From Mesorhizobium sp. (GTDB lineage: Bacteria; Pseudomonadota; Alphaproteobacteria; Rhizobiales; Rhizobiaceae), in NCBI GenBank assembly GCA_030698645.1, contig JAUYMV010000037.1, positions 1 to 5,035 on the forward strand: a stretch of 5,035 nucleotides of DNA, in the 5' to 3' direction. The notes beneath the pieces were generated by a model. That model searched no databases. It saw only the letters and a program-made list of their open reading frames with translations, and was not told the origin of the DNA. Shown one piece after another: positions 1-5,035 of this stretch; position 1 is the stretch's first letter, and each line of letters opens with the position of its first letter. Position numbers and translations under genes: made by a program.

Positions 1-266
1 AGGCCGCCTGGATGATGGACCAGGGCGACGCCCGGGCCGCGGCGCCGTACATCAGCCAAATCAAGGTGGTCGCGCCGCGCATCGCGCTGAAGGTCACCGA
101 CGAGGCGGTGCAGATGTTCGGCGGCCAGGGCATCAGCCAGGACACGCCGCTGGCGCGCTCCTGGAAGAACCTGCGCACGCTGCGCCTGGCCGACGGTCCG
201 GACGCGGTGCATCGCCGCCAGATCGCGCGCGGCGAGTTGAAGAAATACACGCAGGAGAAGGTCTGA
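1..266 (+). CDS. Acyl-CoA dehydrogenase, C-terminal fragment (5' end outside window)
   Basis: This is the end of a flavin-dependent acyl-CoA dehydrogenase, which would introduce an alpha,beta double bond into an acyl-CoA and pass electrons to ETF. The reading frame is open from base 3 and enters from the left edge, so the ATG codons at 12 and 15 are internal methionines, not starts. The visible part is the helical C-terminal domain. It contains QMFGGQGISQDTPLA (bases 120-164), the conserved Gln/GGxG stretch near FAD, then the LRTLRLADGPDAVHRR segment typical of ACAD10/11-like members. In that segment ADG stands where short- and medium-chain enzymes have YEG, so the Asp at 192-194 probably occupies the catalytic base position (inference from family alignment). 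The protein ends in a charged tail, ELKKYTQEKV. Its stop is 2 nt before the next start, so the two genes are very likely co-transcribed. The substrate chain cannot be read from this fragment. Confidence 0.93.
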   Translation, partial: AAWMMDQGDARAAAPYISQIKVVAPRIALKVTDEAVQMFGGQGISQDTPLARSWKNLRTLRLADGPDAVHRRQIARGELKKYTQEKV

Positions 267-268
267 CG

Positions 269-1237
269 ATGAAGGCCATCGTCGCCCGGGAGTTCGCGCC
301 GCTCGACCGGCTGGTCTATGCCGACTGGCCGGAGCCGGTGGCGAGCGGGCGAACCGTCGTCATCCAGGCCGAGGCGATCGGGGTCAATTATCCCGACGGC
401 CTGCTCGTGCAGGGCCTCTACCAGATGAAGCCGGCGGTGCCCTTCGTTCCGGGCATGGAGGTGGCCGGGACCGTCGTCGCGGTTGGCGAAGCGGTCAAGT
501 CGGTCAAGCCGGGCGACCGGGTCGCGGCGCTCTCGACGCTCGGCGGCTACGCGGAGCGCGTCGGCGCCGACGAGGCGACCGTGATGAAGCTGCCGGACGG
601 CATGGACGGCGCGGACGCCTGCGCGCTGCTTTGCGGCTACTCGACGTCCCACTACGCGCTGAAGCAGCGGGCGCAATTGCAGCCGGGCGAAACGCTGTGC
701 GTGCTCGGCGCCGTCGGCGCAACCGGAATTGCCGCGGTCCAGATCGGCAAGGCGATGGGCGCGACCGTCATCGCGGTGGCGTCCAGCGAGGCAAAGCGCG
801 CGATCGCCAAGGCGGCGGGCGCCGACGTCGTGCTCGGCTATGAAAATCTCAAGGACACGCTGAAGGAGGCGACCGGCGGCAAGGGCGTCGATGTCGGCTA
901 CGATCCGGTCGGCGGCGACGCGTTTGACGCGCTTGCCCGCGGGATGGGCTGGGGTGGCCGGCTGCTGGTCATCGGCTTCGCGTCGGGCACGATTCCGCAA
1001 TTCCCGGTCAATCTGGCGCTGGTCAAGGGGTTCAGCATCGTCGGCGTGTTCTGGGGCGCCTTCACGCAGAAGCAGCCGGCCGACTACGCCGCCAACATGC
1101 GCGAGTTGATCGGCTGGTATTCCGCCGGCAAGGTGAAGCCGGTGATCGAGGGCGTCTATCCGCTCGCCGATGCGCCGGCGATCCTGGCGCGTGTGCTGGG
1201 GCGCGGCGCCACCGGCAAACTCATACTGAAACCCTAG
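269..1237 (+). CDS. Zinc-independent MDR oxidoreductase, NADPH:quinone oxidoreductase type
   Basis: A cytoplasmic medium-chain dehydrogenase/reductase of the quinone oxidoreductase (Qor, COG0604-like) group, 322 aa and full length for the family. The N-terminal GroES-like domain (about residues 1-125) contains GVNYPDGLLVQG (38-49) and the signature PFVPGMEVAGTV (58-69), followed by PGDRV (81-85). The Rossmann domain has a glycine-rich turn GAVGATG (147-153), then VDVGYDPVGG (207-216) and a GRLLVIGFASG strand (230-240). The C-terminus GRGATGKLILKP is typical. The cysteine cluster of the structural zinc site in zinc-dependent alcohol dehydrogenases is absent. The ATG at 269 is preceded by AGGAG at 253-257, inside the end of the acyl-CoA dehydrogenase gene, which suggests translational coupling. 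The family uses NAD(P)H to reduce quinones, enones or enoyl-CoA-like substrates. The actual substrate is unknown; its position beside an acyl-CoA dehydrogenase suggests an acyl-CoA or carbonyl intermediate of the same pathway. Confidence 0.93.
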   Translation: MKAIVAREFAPLDRLVYADWPEPVASGRTVVIQAEAIGVNYPDGLLVQGLYQMKPAVPFVPGMEVAGTVVAVGEAVKSVKPGDRVAALSTLGGYAERVGADEATVMKLPDGMDGADACALLCGYSTSHYALKQRAQLQPGETLCVLGAVGATGIAAVQIGKAMGATVIAVASSEAKRAIAKAAGADVVLGYENLKDTLKEATGGKGVDVGYDPVGGDAFDALARGMGWGGRLLVIGFASGTIPQFPVNLALVKGFSIVGVFWGAFTQKQPADYAANMRELIGWYSAGKVKPVIEGVYPLADAPAILARVLGRGATGKLILKP

Positions 1238-1240
1238 GAG
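1236..1240 (+). promoter_or_regulatory. Shine-Dalgarno AGGAG overlapping the stop of the upstream gene
   Basis: AGGAG begins inside the TAG stop codon of the quinone-oxidoreductase gene and lies 5 nt before the ATG at 1246. This supports the ATG at 1246 as the start of the second MDR gene and makes coupled translation of the two reductases likely. Confidence 0.75.
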
Positions 1241-1245
1241 CGAAC

Positions 1246-2286
1246 ATGGCGATCCCGGCCGAGATGAATGCGCTGCTCCTCAACGAGGACGGCTATGCGG
1301 CGAAGCCCTCGGGCAGCGTTCTCGAGGCGCTTGCGCCCTATGTGACGCTCGGCCGGATCGGCGTTCCCGCACCGAAACCCAGCCAGGTGCTGATCAAGGT
1401 CAAGCTCGCCTCGATCAACCCGTCGGACGTGATGTTCGTCAAGGGCATGTATGGCCAGCCGCGCCAGAAGGGCCAGCCGGCTGGCTTCGAGGGCGTCGGC
1501 GAGGTGGTCGCGTCGGGCGGCGACCCGGCCGCCGACAAGCTGATCGGCAAGCGCGTCGCGTTCGCCACCGGCCTCAGCGGCTGGGGGGCCTGGGCCGACT
1601 ACGCCGTTGCCGAGGCCGGCGCCTGCATGCGACTCATCGACGGCGTCCGCGACGAGGATGGCGCGGCTCTCATCGTCAATCCGCTGACCGCGCTCGCCAT
1701 GTTCGACATCGTTCGCCAGGAGGGCGAAAAGGCCTTCATCGTCACGGCCGGCGCCAGCCAGCTCTGCAAGCTGATGATGGGCGTGGCGCGGGAAGAGGGA
1801 TTCCGCACGATCGCCATCGTGCGCCGGGACGACCAGATTCCGCTTCTCGAAAAGGCCGGCGCGGCCATCGTGCTCAACGCTGAGGCGGCGGACTTCGCAT
1901 CGCGCCTCATCGACGTATGCCGGACCGAGAAGCCCCTTGTCTTTCTCGACGCGGTGACCGGGCCGCTGGCTGCCCAAATATTCAACGCCATGCCAAAGCG
2001 CGCGCGCTGGATCATCTATGGCCGCCTCGACCAGACCACGACGCCGATACTGGAGCCCGGCCAGATGATCTTCATGCACAAGAAGATCGAGGGCTTCTGG
2101 CTGAGCGAATGGATGCGCACGGCGGAGCCGGAGCGCAAGGGCGCCGCCGTCATGGACGCGCAGCGGCGCTTCGCGGAGGGAAGCTGGTCTACAGACGTGA
2201 CCGCGATCATCAAGCTTGGCGACGCCATCGACCGCGTCGCCGAAGAACTCGGGAAACCGAACGGCAAGGTCTTCATCGCGCCCTGA
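1246..2286 (+). CDS. Zinc-independent MDR oxidoreductase, 2-enoyl-CoA reductase-like
   Basis: A 346-aa medium-chain dehydrogenase/reductase, different in sequence from its upstream neighbour and closer in style to the mitochondrial ETR/MECR enoyl-thioester reductase group. The N-terminal domain shows INPSDVMFVKGMYGQP (57-72); in ETR proteins the tyrosine of the matching INPSD...GxYG motif is catalytic, which would be Tyr69 here. GFEGVGEVV (80-88) and the NPLTALAM segment (145-152) also match this group. The cofactor-binding turn VTAGASQLCKL (166-176) is followed by the strand TIAIVRR (188-194). The arginine pair ending that strand could contact the 2'-phosphate of NADPH (inference). IEGFWLSEWM (281-290) is a typical late motif. 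No zinc-binding cysteine cluster is present. The likely reaction is NADPH-dependent reduction of a 2-enoyl thioester or another activated double bond. Annotation pipelines may call it only zinc-binding dehydrogenase. It ends 99 nt before the transporter genes and closes the redox module. Confidence 0.9.
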   Translation: MAIPAEMNALLLNEDGYAAKPSGSVLEALAPYVTLGRIGVPAPKPSQVLIKVKLASINPSDVMFVKGMYGQPRQKGQPAGFEGVGEVVASGGDPAADKLIGKRVAFATGLSGWGAWADYAVAEAGACMRLIDGVRDEDGAALIVNPLTALAMFDIVRQEGEKAFIVTAGASQLCKLMMGVAREEGFRTIAIVRRDDQIPLLEKAGAAIVLNAEAADFASRLIDVCRTEKPLVFLDAVTGPLAAQIFNAMPKRARWIIYGRLDQTTTPILEPGQMIFMHKKIEGFWLSEWMRTAEPERKGAAVMDAQRRFAEGSWSTDVTAIIKLGDAIDRVAEELGKPNGKVFIAP

Positions 2287-2310
2287 CAGGGGCGTGCAAC
2301 GATCGACGGC

Positions 2311-2338
2311 TTGCCGACAGGGAACGGCGGCCTATAGT
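2311..2338 (+). promoter_or_regulatory. Putative sigma-70-type promoter before the Liv transporter genes
   Basis: TTGCCG (2311-2316) and TATAGT (2333-2338) are spaced by 16 nt, close to the housekeeping consensus in an otherwise GC-rich spacer. Transcription would start near 2345 and leave a leader of about 40 nt before the TTG start of livH. The short inverted arms CCGAC (2314-2318) and GTCGG (2337-2341) bracket the spacer and might mark an operator, but 5-nt arms are easily due to chance. I see no clear terminator between 2287 and 2310, so read-through from the upstream genes is also possible. Confidence 0.5.
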
Positions 2339-2348
2339 CGGAACACAA

Positions 2349-2364
2349 CGCGGCGCAGACCGCG
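2349..2364 (+). other. Small GC-rich hairpin in the livH leader
   Basis: CGCGG (2349-2353) and CCGCG (2360-2364) can pair as a 5-bp stem around a 6-nt loop, 7 nt before the Shine-Dalgarno sequence. No U-tract follows, so it is not an intrinsic terminator. It may shape the leader RNA or have no function; such stems arise often at this GC content. Confidence 0.25.
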
Positions 2365-2371
2365 AACATTG

Positions 2372-2378
2372 GGAGGAG
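2372..2378 (+). promoter_or_regulatory. Strong Shine-Dalgarno GGAGGAG that sets the TTG start of livH
   Basis: GGAGGAG lies 7 nt before the TTG at 2386 and 16 nt before the first in-frame ATG at 2395. The spacing favours the TTG codon as the true start, which adds three residues (MDV) to the N-terminus. Confidence 0.75.
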
Positions 2379-2385
2379 AACGTCC

Positions 2386-3261
2386 TTGGACGTGATGCAG
2401 CTCATCGTCAGCGGGCTTGCGAACGGCTGTGTGTATGGCCTGATCGCACTCGGCTTCGTGCTGATCTACAAGGCCACGGAACAGGTCAATTTCGCCCAGG
2501 GCGACATGATGATGCTCGGCGCCTATGTCACGGTCGGCCTGACCAACACGCAGTTCCTTGGCCTGCCGTTCTGGTTTTCCGTGCCGGCCGCCGTCCTGAT
2601 CATGGGCGTCTTCGGCTATCTGCTCGATCTGTTCGTGCTGCGCCGCATGTTCGGCCAGTCGCAGATCGCCGTGGTGATCCTGACCATCGCGCTCGGCTTC
2701 GTTCTGCGCTTCTTCGCCGGCCTGATCTGGGGTCACGAGCCGGTGTCGCTGGAATCGCCGATCACCGGCAAGGATGTCCGCTTCGGCGGGCTGGTGCTCG
2801 GCCTCGACGAGGTCGTCATCATCGTCACCACGGTGGTGCTGACCGTGGCGCTCTATTTCTACTTCAACCTGACGCGGCTCGGCATCGCCATGCAGGCTTC
2901 GTCGCAGAACCAGCTCGCCGCCTACTACATGGGCATTCCGGTCAGGCGGGTGAACTCGCTGATCTGGGCGCTGGCAGGAGCGGTCGCGGCTGTCGCCGGG
3001 ATCCTGTTCGCCTCGAAGGGCTCGATCGACCCGTCCACCGGCCTGCTCGGCATCAAGGCGTTCGCGGCGGCCGTCATCGGCGGCTTCGGCAGCCTGCCTG
3101 GCGCGCTGCTCGGCGGGCTGATCGTCGGGCTGATCGAGCCATTCGCGTCGCGCTACATCGCGCCCGGCTATGCCCAGATCATGCCCTATCTGCTGCTGTT
3201 CCTGATCCTGGTCTTCCGGCCGCACGGCATCCTCGCCCAAGTCTACAGCAAGAAAGTTTGA
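2386..3261 (+). CDS. livH: Branched-chain/hydrophobic amino acid-type ABC importer permease LivH
   Basis: One of the two inner-membrane permease subunits of a HAAT (Liv-type) ABC importer, 291 aa and normal in length. It begins with a TTG codon chosen from the spacing of GGAGGAG. Hydrophobic segments lie at about residues 5-27, 41-55, 62-84, 93-113, 140-160, 190-209, 224-250 and 260-277. The family motif EQVNFAQGDMMMLGAY (32-47) follows the first segment. The cytoplasmic loop near 165-192 (GIAMQASSQNQLAAYYMGIP, then VRRVN) is the coupling region that meets the ATPase. AAVIGGFGSLPGALLGG (228-244) is the other hallmark. It would pair with LivM, 7 nt downstream. The symbol reflects the family, not a proven leucine specificity: adjacent acyl-CoA genes make a carboxylate substrate quite possible. 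The periplasmic binding protein is not in this window. Confidence 0.95.
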   Translation: MDVMQLIVSGLANGCVYGLIALGFVLIYKATEQVNFAQGDMMMLGAYVTVGLTNTQFLGLPFWFSVPAAVLIMGVFGYLLDLFVLRRMFGQSQIAVVILTIALGFVLRFFAGLIWGHEPVSLESPITGKDVRFGGLVLGLDEVVIIVTTVVLTVALYFYFNLTRLGIAMQASSQNQLAAYYMGIPVRRVNSLIWALAGAVAAVAGILFASKGSIDPSTGLLGIKAFAAAVIGGFGSLPGALLGGLIVGLIEPFASRYIAPGYAQIMPYLLLFLILVFRPHGILAQVYSKKV

Positions 3262-3268
3262 GGACCGG

Positions 3269-4369
3269 ATGAGAACCCTCTTCAAGACCAGCTACGACGC
3301 CGACCTGAACCTGTTCCAGCACGGCATGCAGGCGTTCTGGTACCTGTCGCTGCTCGCCATCATGATCGTGCTGCCCTTCGTGATGGACGATTTCGCGCTC
3401 GGCGAAATGACCAACCTGCTGATCTGGGCGATCGCCGGCATGGGGCTGATGATACTGGTCGGACAGACCGGCCAGGCGAGCCTCGGCCACGCCGCCTTCC
3501 TCGCGGTCGGATGCTACGCGAACGTGCTGCTGCAGCAGAAACTCGGGTTGCCGTTCATCGTGGCCTTTCCGCTCGCCGGCCTCATCGCGGGTGTCGCCGG
3601 CGCGCTGATCGCACTGCCGATGACCAAGCTGCACGGCATCTATCTCGGCATCGGCACGTTGGCGATCTCGATCCTGACCGACGACCTCATCGTCATCCTG
3701 GAGCCGCTGACCAATGGCGTGCGCGGGCTGTACGCGCCGACCATCGAGATCTTCGGCATGGAGATCGACCGCTACGGCAACACTGCGCGGTTCTACTGGA
3801 TGGTACTGCTGATCGTCGTCGCCATCGTGCTCGCCTACCGCAACCTGCTGCGCTCGCCGCTCGGTCGCTCGTTTGCCGCGGTGCGCGATTCCGAGGTTTC
3901 GGCGCGTGCGATGGGCGTCAACGTGGCGCGCACCAAGGCGATCGCGTTCGGCCTCTCGGCCGGAATCACCGGTCTTGCGGGCGCGCTCATCGGGCACTTC
4001 ACGGGCATCTTCAACAACGAAACCTTCAACCTGATCCTGTCGATCCAGCTGTTGCTGATGATCGTGATCGGCGGGCTCGGCTCCATCCATGGCGCGTTCT
4101 TCGGCGCCATCGTGATCGCCTTCCTGCCGCAGTGGATCGGCTTCGCGCGCGATTCGATCGGCCAACTGATCGGCGCCACGTCAACCACGATTCCGGGGCT
4201 GGAATCGGCGGTGTTCGGCGCCATCCTGATCGTTTTCATCCTGTTCGAGCCGCGCGGCATATACGGGCGGTGGCTCAAGATACGCACCTATTTCGAACTC
4301 TTCCCGTTCTACCGGCGCGACATGTTCCGCCGCCAGAAAAGCTACCTCAAGACGGAGCGGATGCGATGA
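3269..4369 (+). CDS. livM: Branched-chain/hydrophobic amino acid-type ABC importer permease LivM
   Basis: The second permease subunit of the importer, 366 aa. After a short N-terminal cytoplasmic stretch (1-22), hydrophobic segments lie at about 23-39, 48-64, 72-88, 94-117, 122-145, 173-190, 224-245, 255-287 and 310-327. The family motif GQTGQASLGHAAFLAVGCY spans 65-83. The coupling loop FAAVRDSEVSARAMGVNVAR (202-221) precedes FGLSAGITGLAGAL. IGGLGSIHGAFFGA (267-280) and FEPRGIYGRW (326-335) complete the pattern. Beyond the last membrane segment there is a basic, aromatic-rich cytoplasmic tail of about 30 residues (336-366), a little longer than minimal LivM proteins. The stop of livH supplies the start of its ribosome site (GAGGA, 3260-3264), 4 nt before the ATG. 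Its own stop overlaps the livG start as ATGA, so livH, livM and livG look translationally coupled. Confidence 0.95.
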   Translation: MRTLFKTSYDADLNLFQHGMQAFWYLSLLAIMIVLPFVMDDFALGEMTNLLIWAIAGMGLMILVGQTGQASLGHAAFLAVGCYANVLLQQKLGLPFIVAFPLAGLIAGVAGALIALPMTKLHGIYLGIGTLAISILTDDLIVILEPLTNGVRGLYAPTIEIFGMEIDRYGNTARFYWMVLLIVVAIVLAYRNLLRSPLGRSFAAVRDSEVSARAMGVNVARTKAIAFGLSAGITGLAGALIGHFTGIFNNETFNLILSIQLLLMIVIGGLGSIHGAFFGAIVIAFLPQWIGFARDSIGQLIGATSTTIPGLESAVFGAILIVFILFEPRGIYGRWLKIRTYFELFPFYRRDMFRRQKSYLKTERMR

Positions 4370-5035
4370 GCCTGCTCGAGATCGACAATGTCACGCTGCG
4401 GTTCGGCGGGGTCACCGCCGTCAACAAGGTGTCCTTCAATGTCGAGGAAGGCGAGGTGTTCGCCCTCGTCGGGCCGAACGGCGCCGGCAAGTCGACGCTC
4501 TTCAACCTGATCTCGCGCTTCTACGATCCGGCGGAAGGGGACATCCGCTTCGATGGCGCGAGCATTCTCAAACGTGCGCCGCATGAGATCGCCCGGCTCG
4601 GCATCGCGCGCACCTTCCAAAACATCGAACTTTTCGACCAGGCAACGGTGCTGCAGAACCTGCTTGTCGGGCGCCATCGCCACCGCAAGGGCAATCTCGT
4701 CAACGAACTCCTGTTCACGCCCTTCGTCAGGCGCGAGGAGCACCGCCACCGCGCCGCGGTAGAGAAGGTGATCGATTTCCTCGACCTGCAGCCCTACCGC
4801 GAGAAATACATCGCCGGCCTGCCCTACGGCGTGCGCAAGGTCGTCGAGATGGGTCGGGCGCTGGCTCTCGAACCCCGGCTGCTGCTGCTCGACGAGCCGG
4901 CGTCCGGCCTGTCGGTCGAGGAAACCCAGGACGTCGCCTACTGGATCGAGGACATCAAGACGCAGATGGGGATCACCGTGCTGATGGTCGAGCACGACAT
5001 GCACCTGGTGTCCGCCGTGTCCGACCGCGTGCTGG
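4366..5035 (+). CDS. livG: Liv-type ABC importer ATP-binding protein LivG, 3' end outside window
   Basis: A cytoplasmic ATPase that drives the LivH/LivM permease pair. 223 complete codons are visible and the frame is open to the right edge; LivG proteins are usually about 250-260 aa, so roughly 30-40 residues are missing. The ATG at 4366 overlaps the livM stop (ATGA), and GGAG at 4354-4357 is well placed. Visible motifs are Walker A GPNGAGKST (36-44), Q-loop Gln85 in RTFQN, Walker B LLLLDE (172-177), D-loop SGLS (180-183) and switch His210 in MVEHD. The insert at about 103-130, including FTPFVRREE (117-125), is normal for LivG and separates it from the shorter LivF. The ABC signature reads LPYGVRK (152-158) where many LivG proteins have LSYGQQR; I recall this Pro variant from other Liv-type ATPases, so the protein is probably active. 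A second ATPase (LivF) would be expected further downstream. Confidence 0.95.
   Translation, partial: MSLLEIDNVTLRFGGVTAVNKVSFNVEEGEVFALVGPNGAGKSTLFNLISRFYDPAEGDIRFDGASILKRAPHEIARLGIARTFQNIELFDQATVLQNLLVGRHRHRKGNLVNELLFTPFVRREEHRHRAAVEKVIDFLDLQPYREKYIAGLPYGVRKVVEMGRALALEPRLLLLDEPASGLSVEETQDVAYWIEDIKTQMGITVLMVEHDMHLVSAVSDRVL

Noticed and set aside
1234..2079. 281-aa minus-strand ORF opposite the second MDR gene
   Set aside because: It mirrors a gene with clear family motifs. Its His/Asp/Arg/Glu-rich composition is typical of an antisense shadow in GC-rich DNA.
2307..2328. Possible terminator after the second MDR gene (CGGC/GCCG pairings)
   Set aside because: The stems are only 4 bp with loops that are too short or too long, and no T-run follows.
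1917..3272. 451-aa + strand ORF spanning the end of the second MDR gene, the spacer and livH
   Set aside because: It lies out of frame with two well-recognised genes, is rich in Arg, Ala, Gly and Asp as expected for a shifted GC-rich frame, and shows no family motif.
2332..4165. Two long minus-strand ORFs (2332-3285 and 3179-4165) opposite livH and livM
   Set aside because: Both are strongly charged and Gln/Asp/Glu/His-rich because they are the complement of hydrophobic membrane codons. They carry no domain signature and oppose certain genes.
4675..4752. RHRHR and HRHR runs in LivG as a possible metal-binding or repeat element
   Set aside because: They fall in the insertion that LivG proteins normally carry between the Q-loop and the signature, which is often rich in basic residues and His.
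4342..5004. 220-aa minus-strand ORF opposite livG
   Set aside because: The + strand encodes every ABC ATPase motif in order; the reverse reading has none and is a shadow.

Overview
The window is a GC-rich, densely packed stretch of bacterial chromosome in which every gene lies on the + strand. Codon use, gene order and protein character fit an alphaproteobacterium, most likely of the Hyphomicrobiales or a related group. This is inferred from style; there is no rRNA or other taxonomic marker here.

Layout. Positions 1-266 hold the C-terminal end of an acyl-CoA dehydrogenase of the ACAD10/11-like type. It is followed after 2 nt by a zinc-independent quinone-oxidoreductase-type MDR protein (269-1237). 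After 8 nt comes a second, divergent zinc-independent MDR protein resembling 2-enoyl-CoA reductases (1246-2286). A 99-nt spacer (2287-2385) carries a plausible sigma-70-type promoter, a small hairpin and a strong Shine-Dalgarno sequence. It leads into three genes of a branched-chain/hydrophobic amino acid (HAAT, Liv-type) ABC importer: permease livH (2386-3261, TTG start), permease livM (3269-4369) and ATPase livG (4366 to the window edge, incomplete). livH and livM are 7 nt apart, and livM and livG overlap by 4 nt (ATGA).

How the genes may work together. The first three genes look like one redox module, with an acyl-CoA dehydrogenase and two NAD(P)H-dependent oxidoreductases. The next three form the membrane and motor core of an importer. 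Liv-type importers in proteobacteria are often found beside acyl-CoA catabolic genes, where they take up aromatic, alicyclic, fatty or other carboxylates rather than leucine. Uptake of a carboxylate degraded as a CoA thioester is therefore a reasonable hypothesis, but no substrate-binding protein or CoA ligase lies in the window to fix the substrate.

I found no RNA gene, mobile element, CRISPR array, phage gene or extended repeat. The long ORFs readable on the other strand and in other frames are composition shadows of the six real genes. I see no convincing undescribed system; the points worth a second look are modest.
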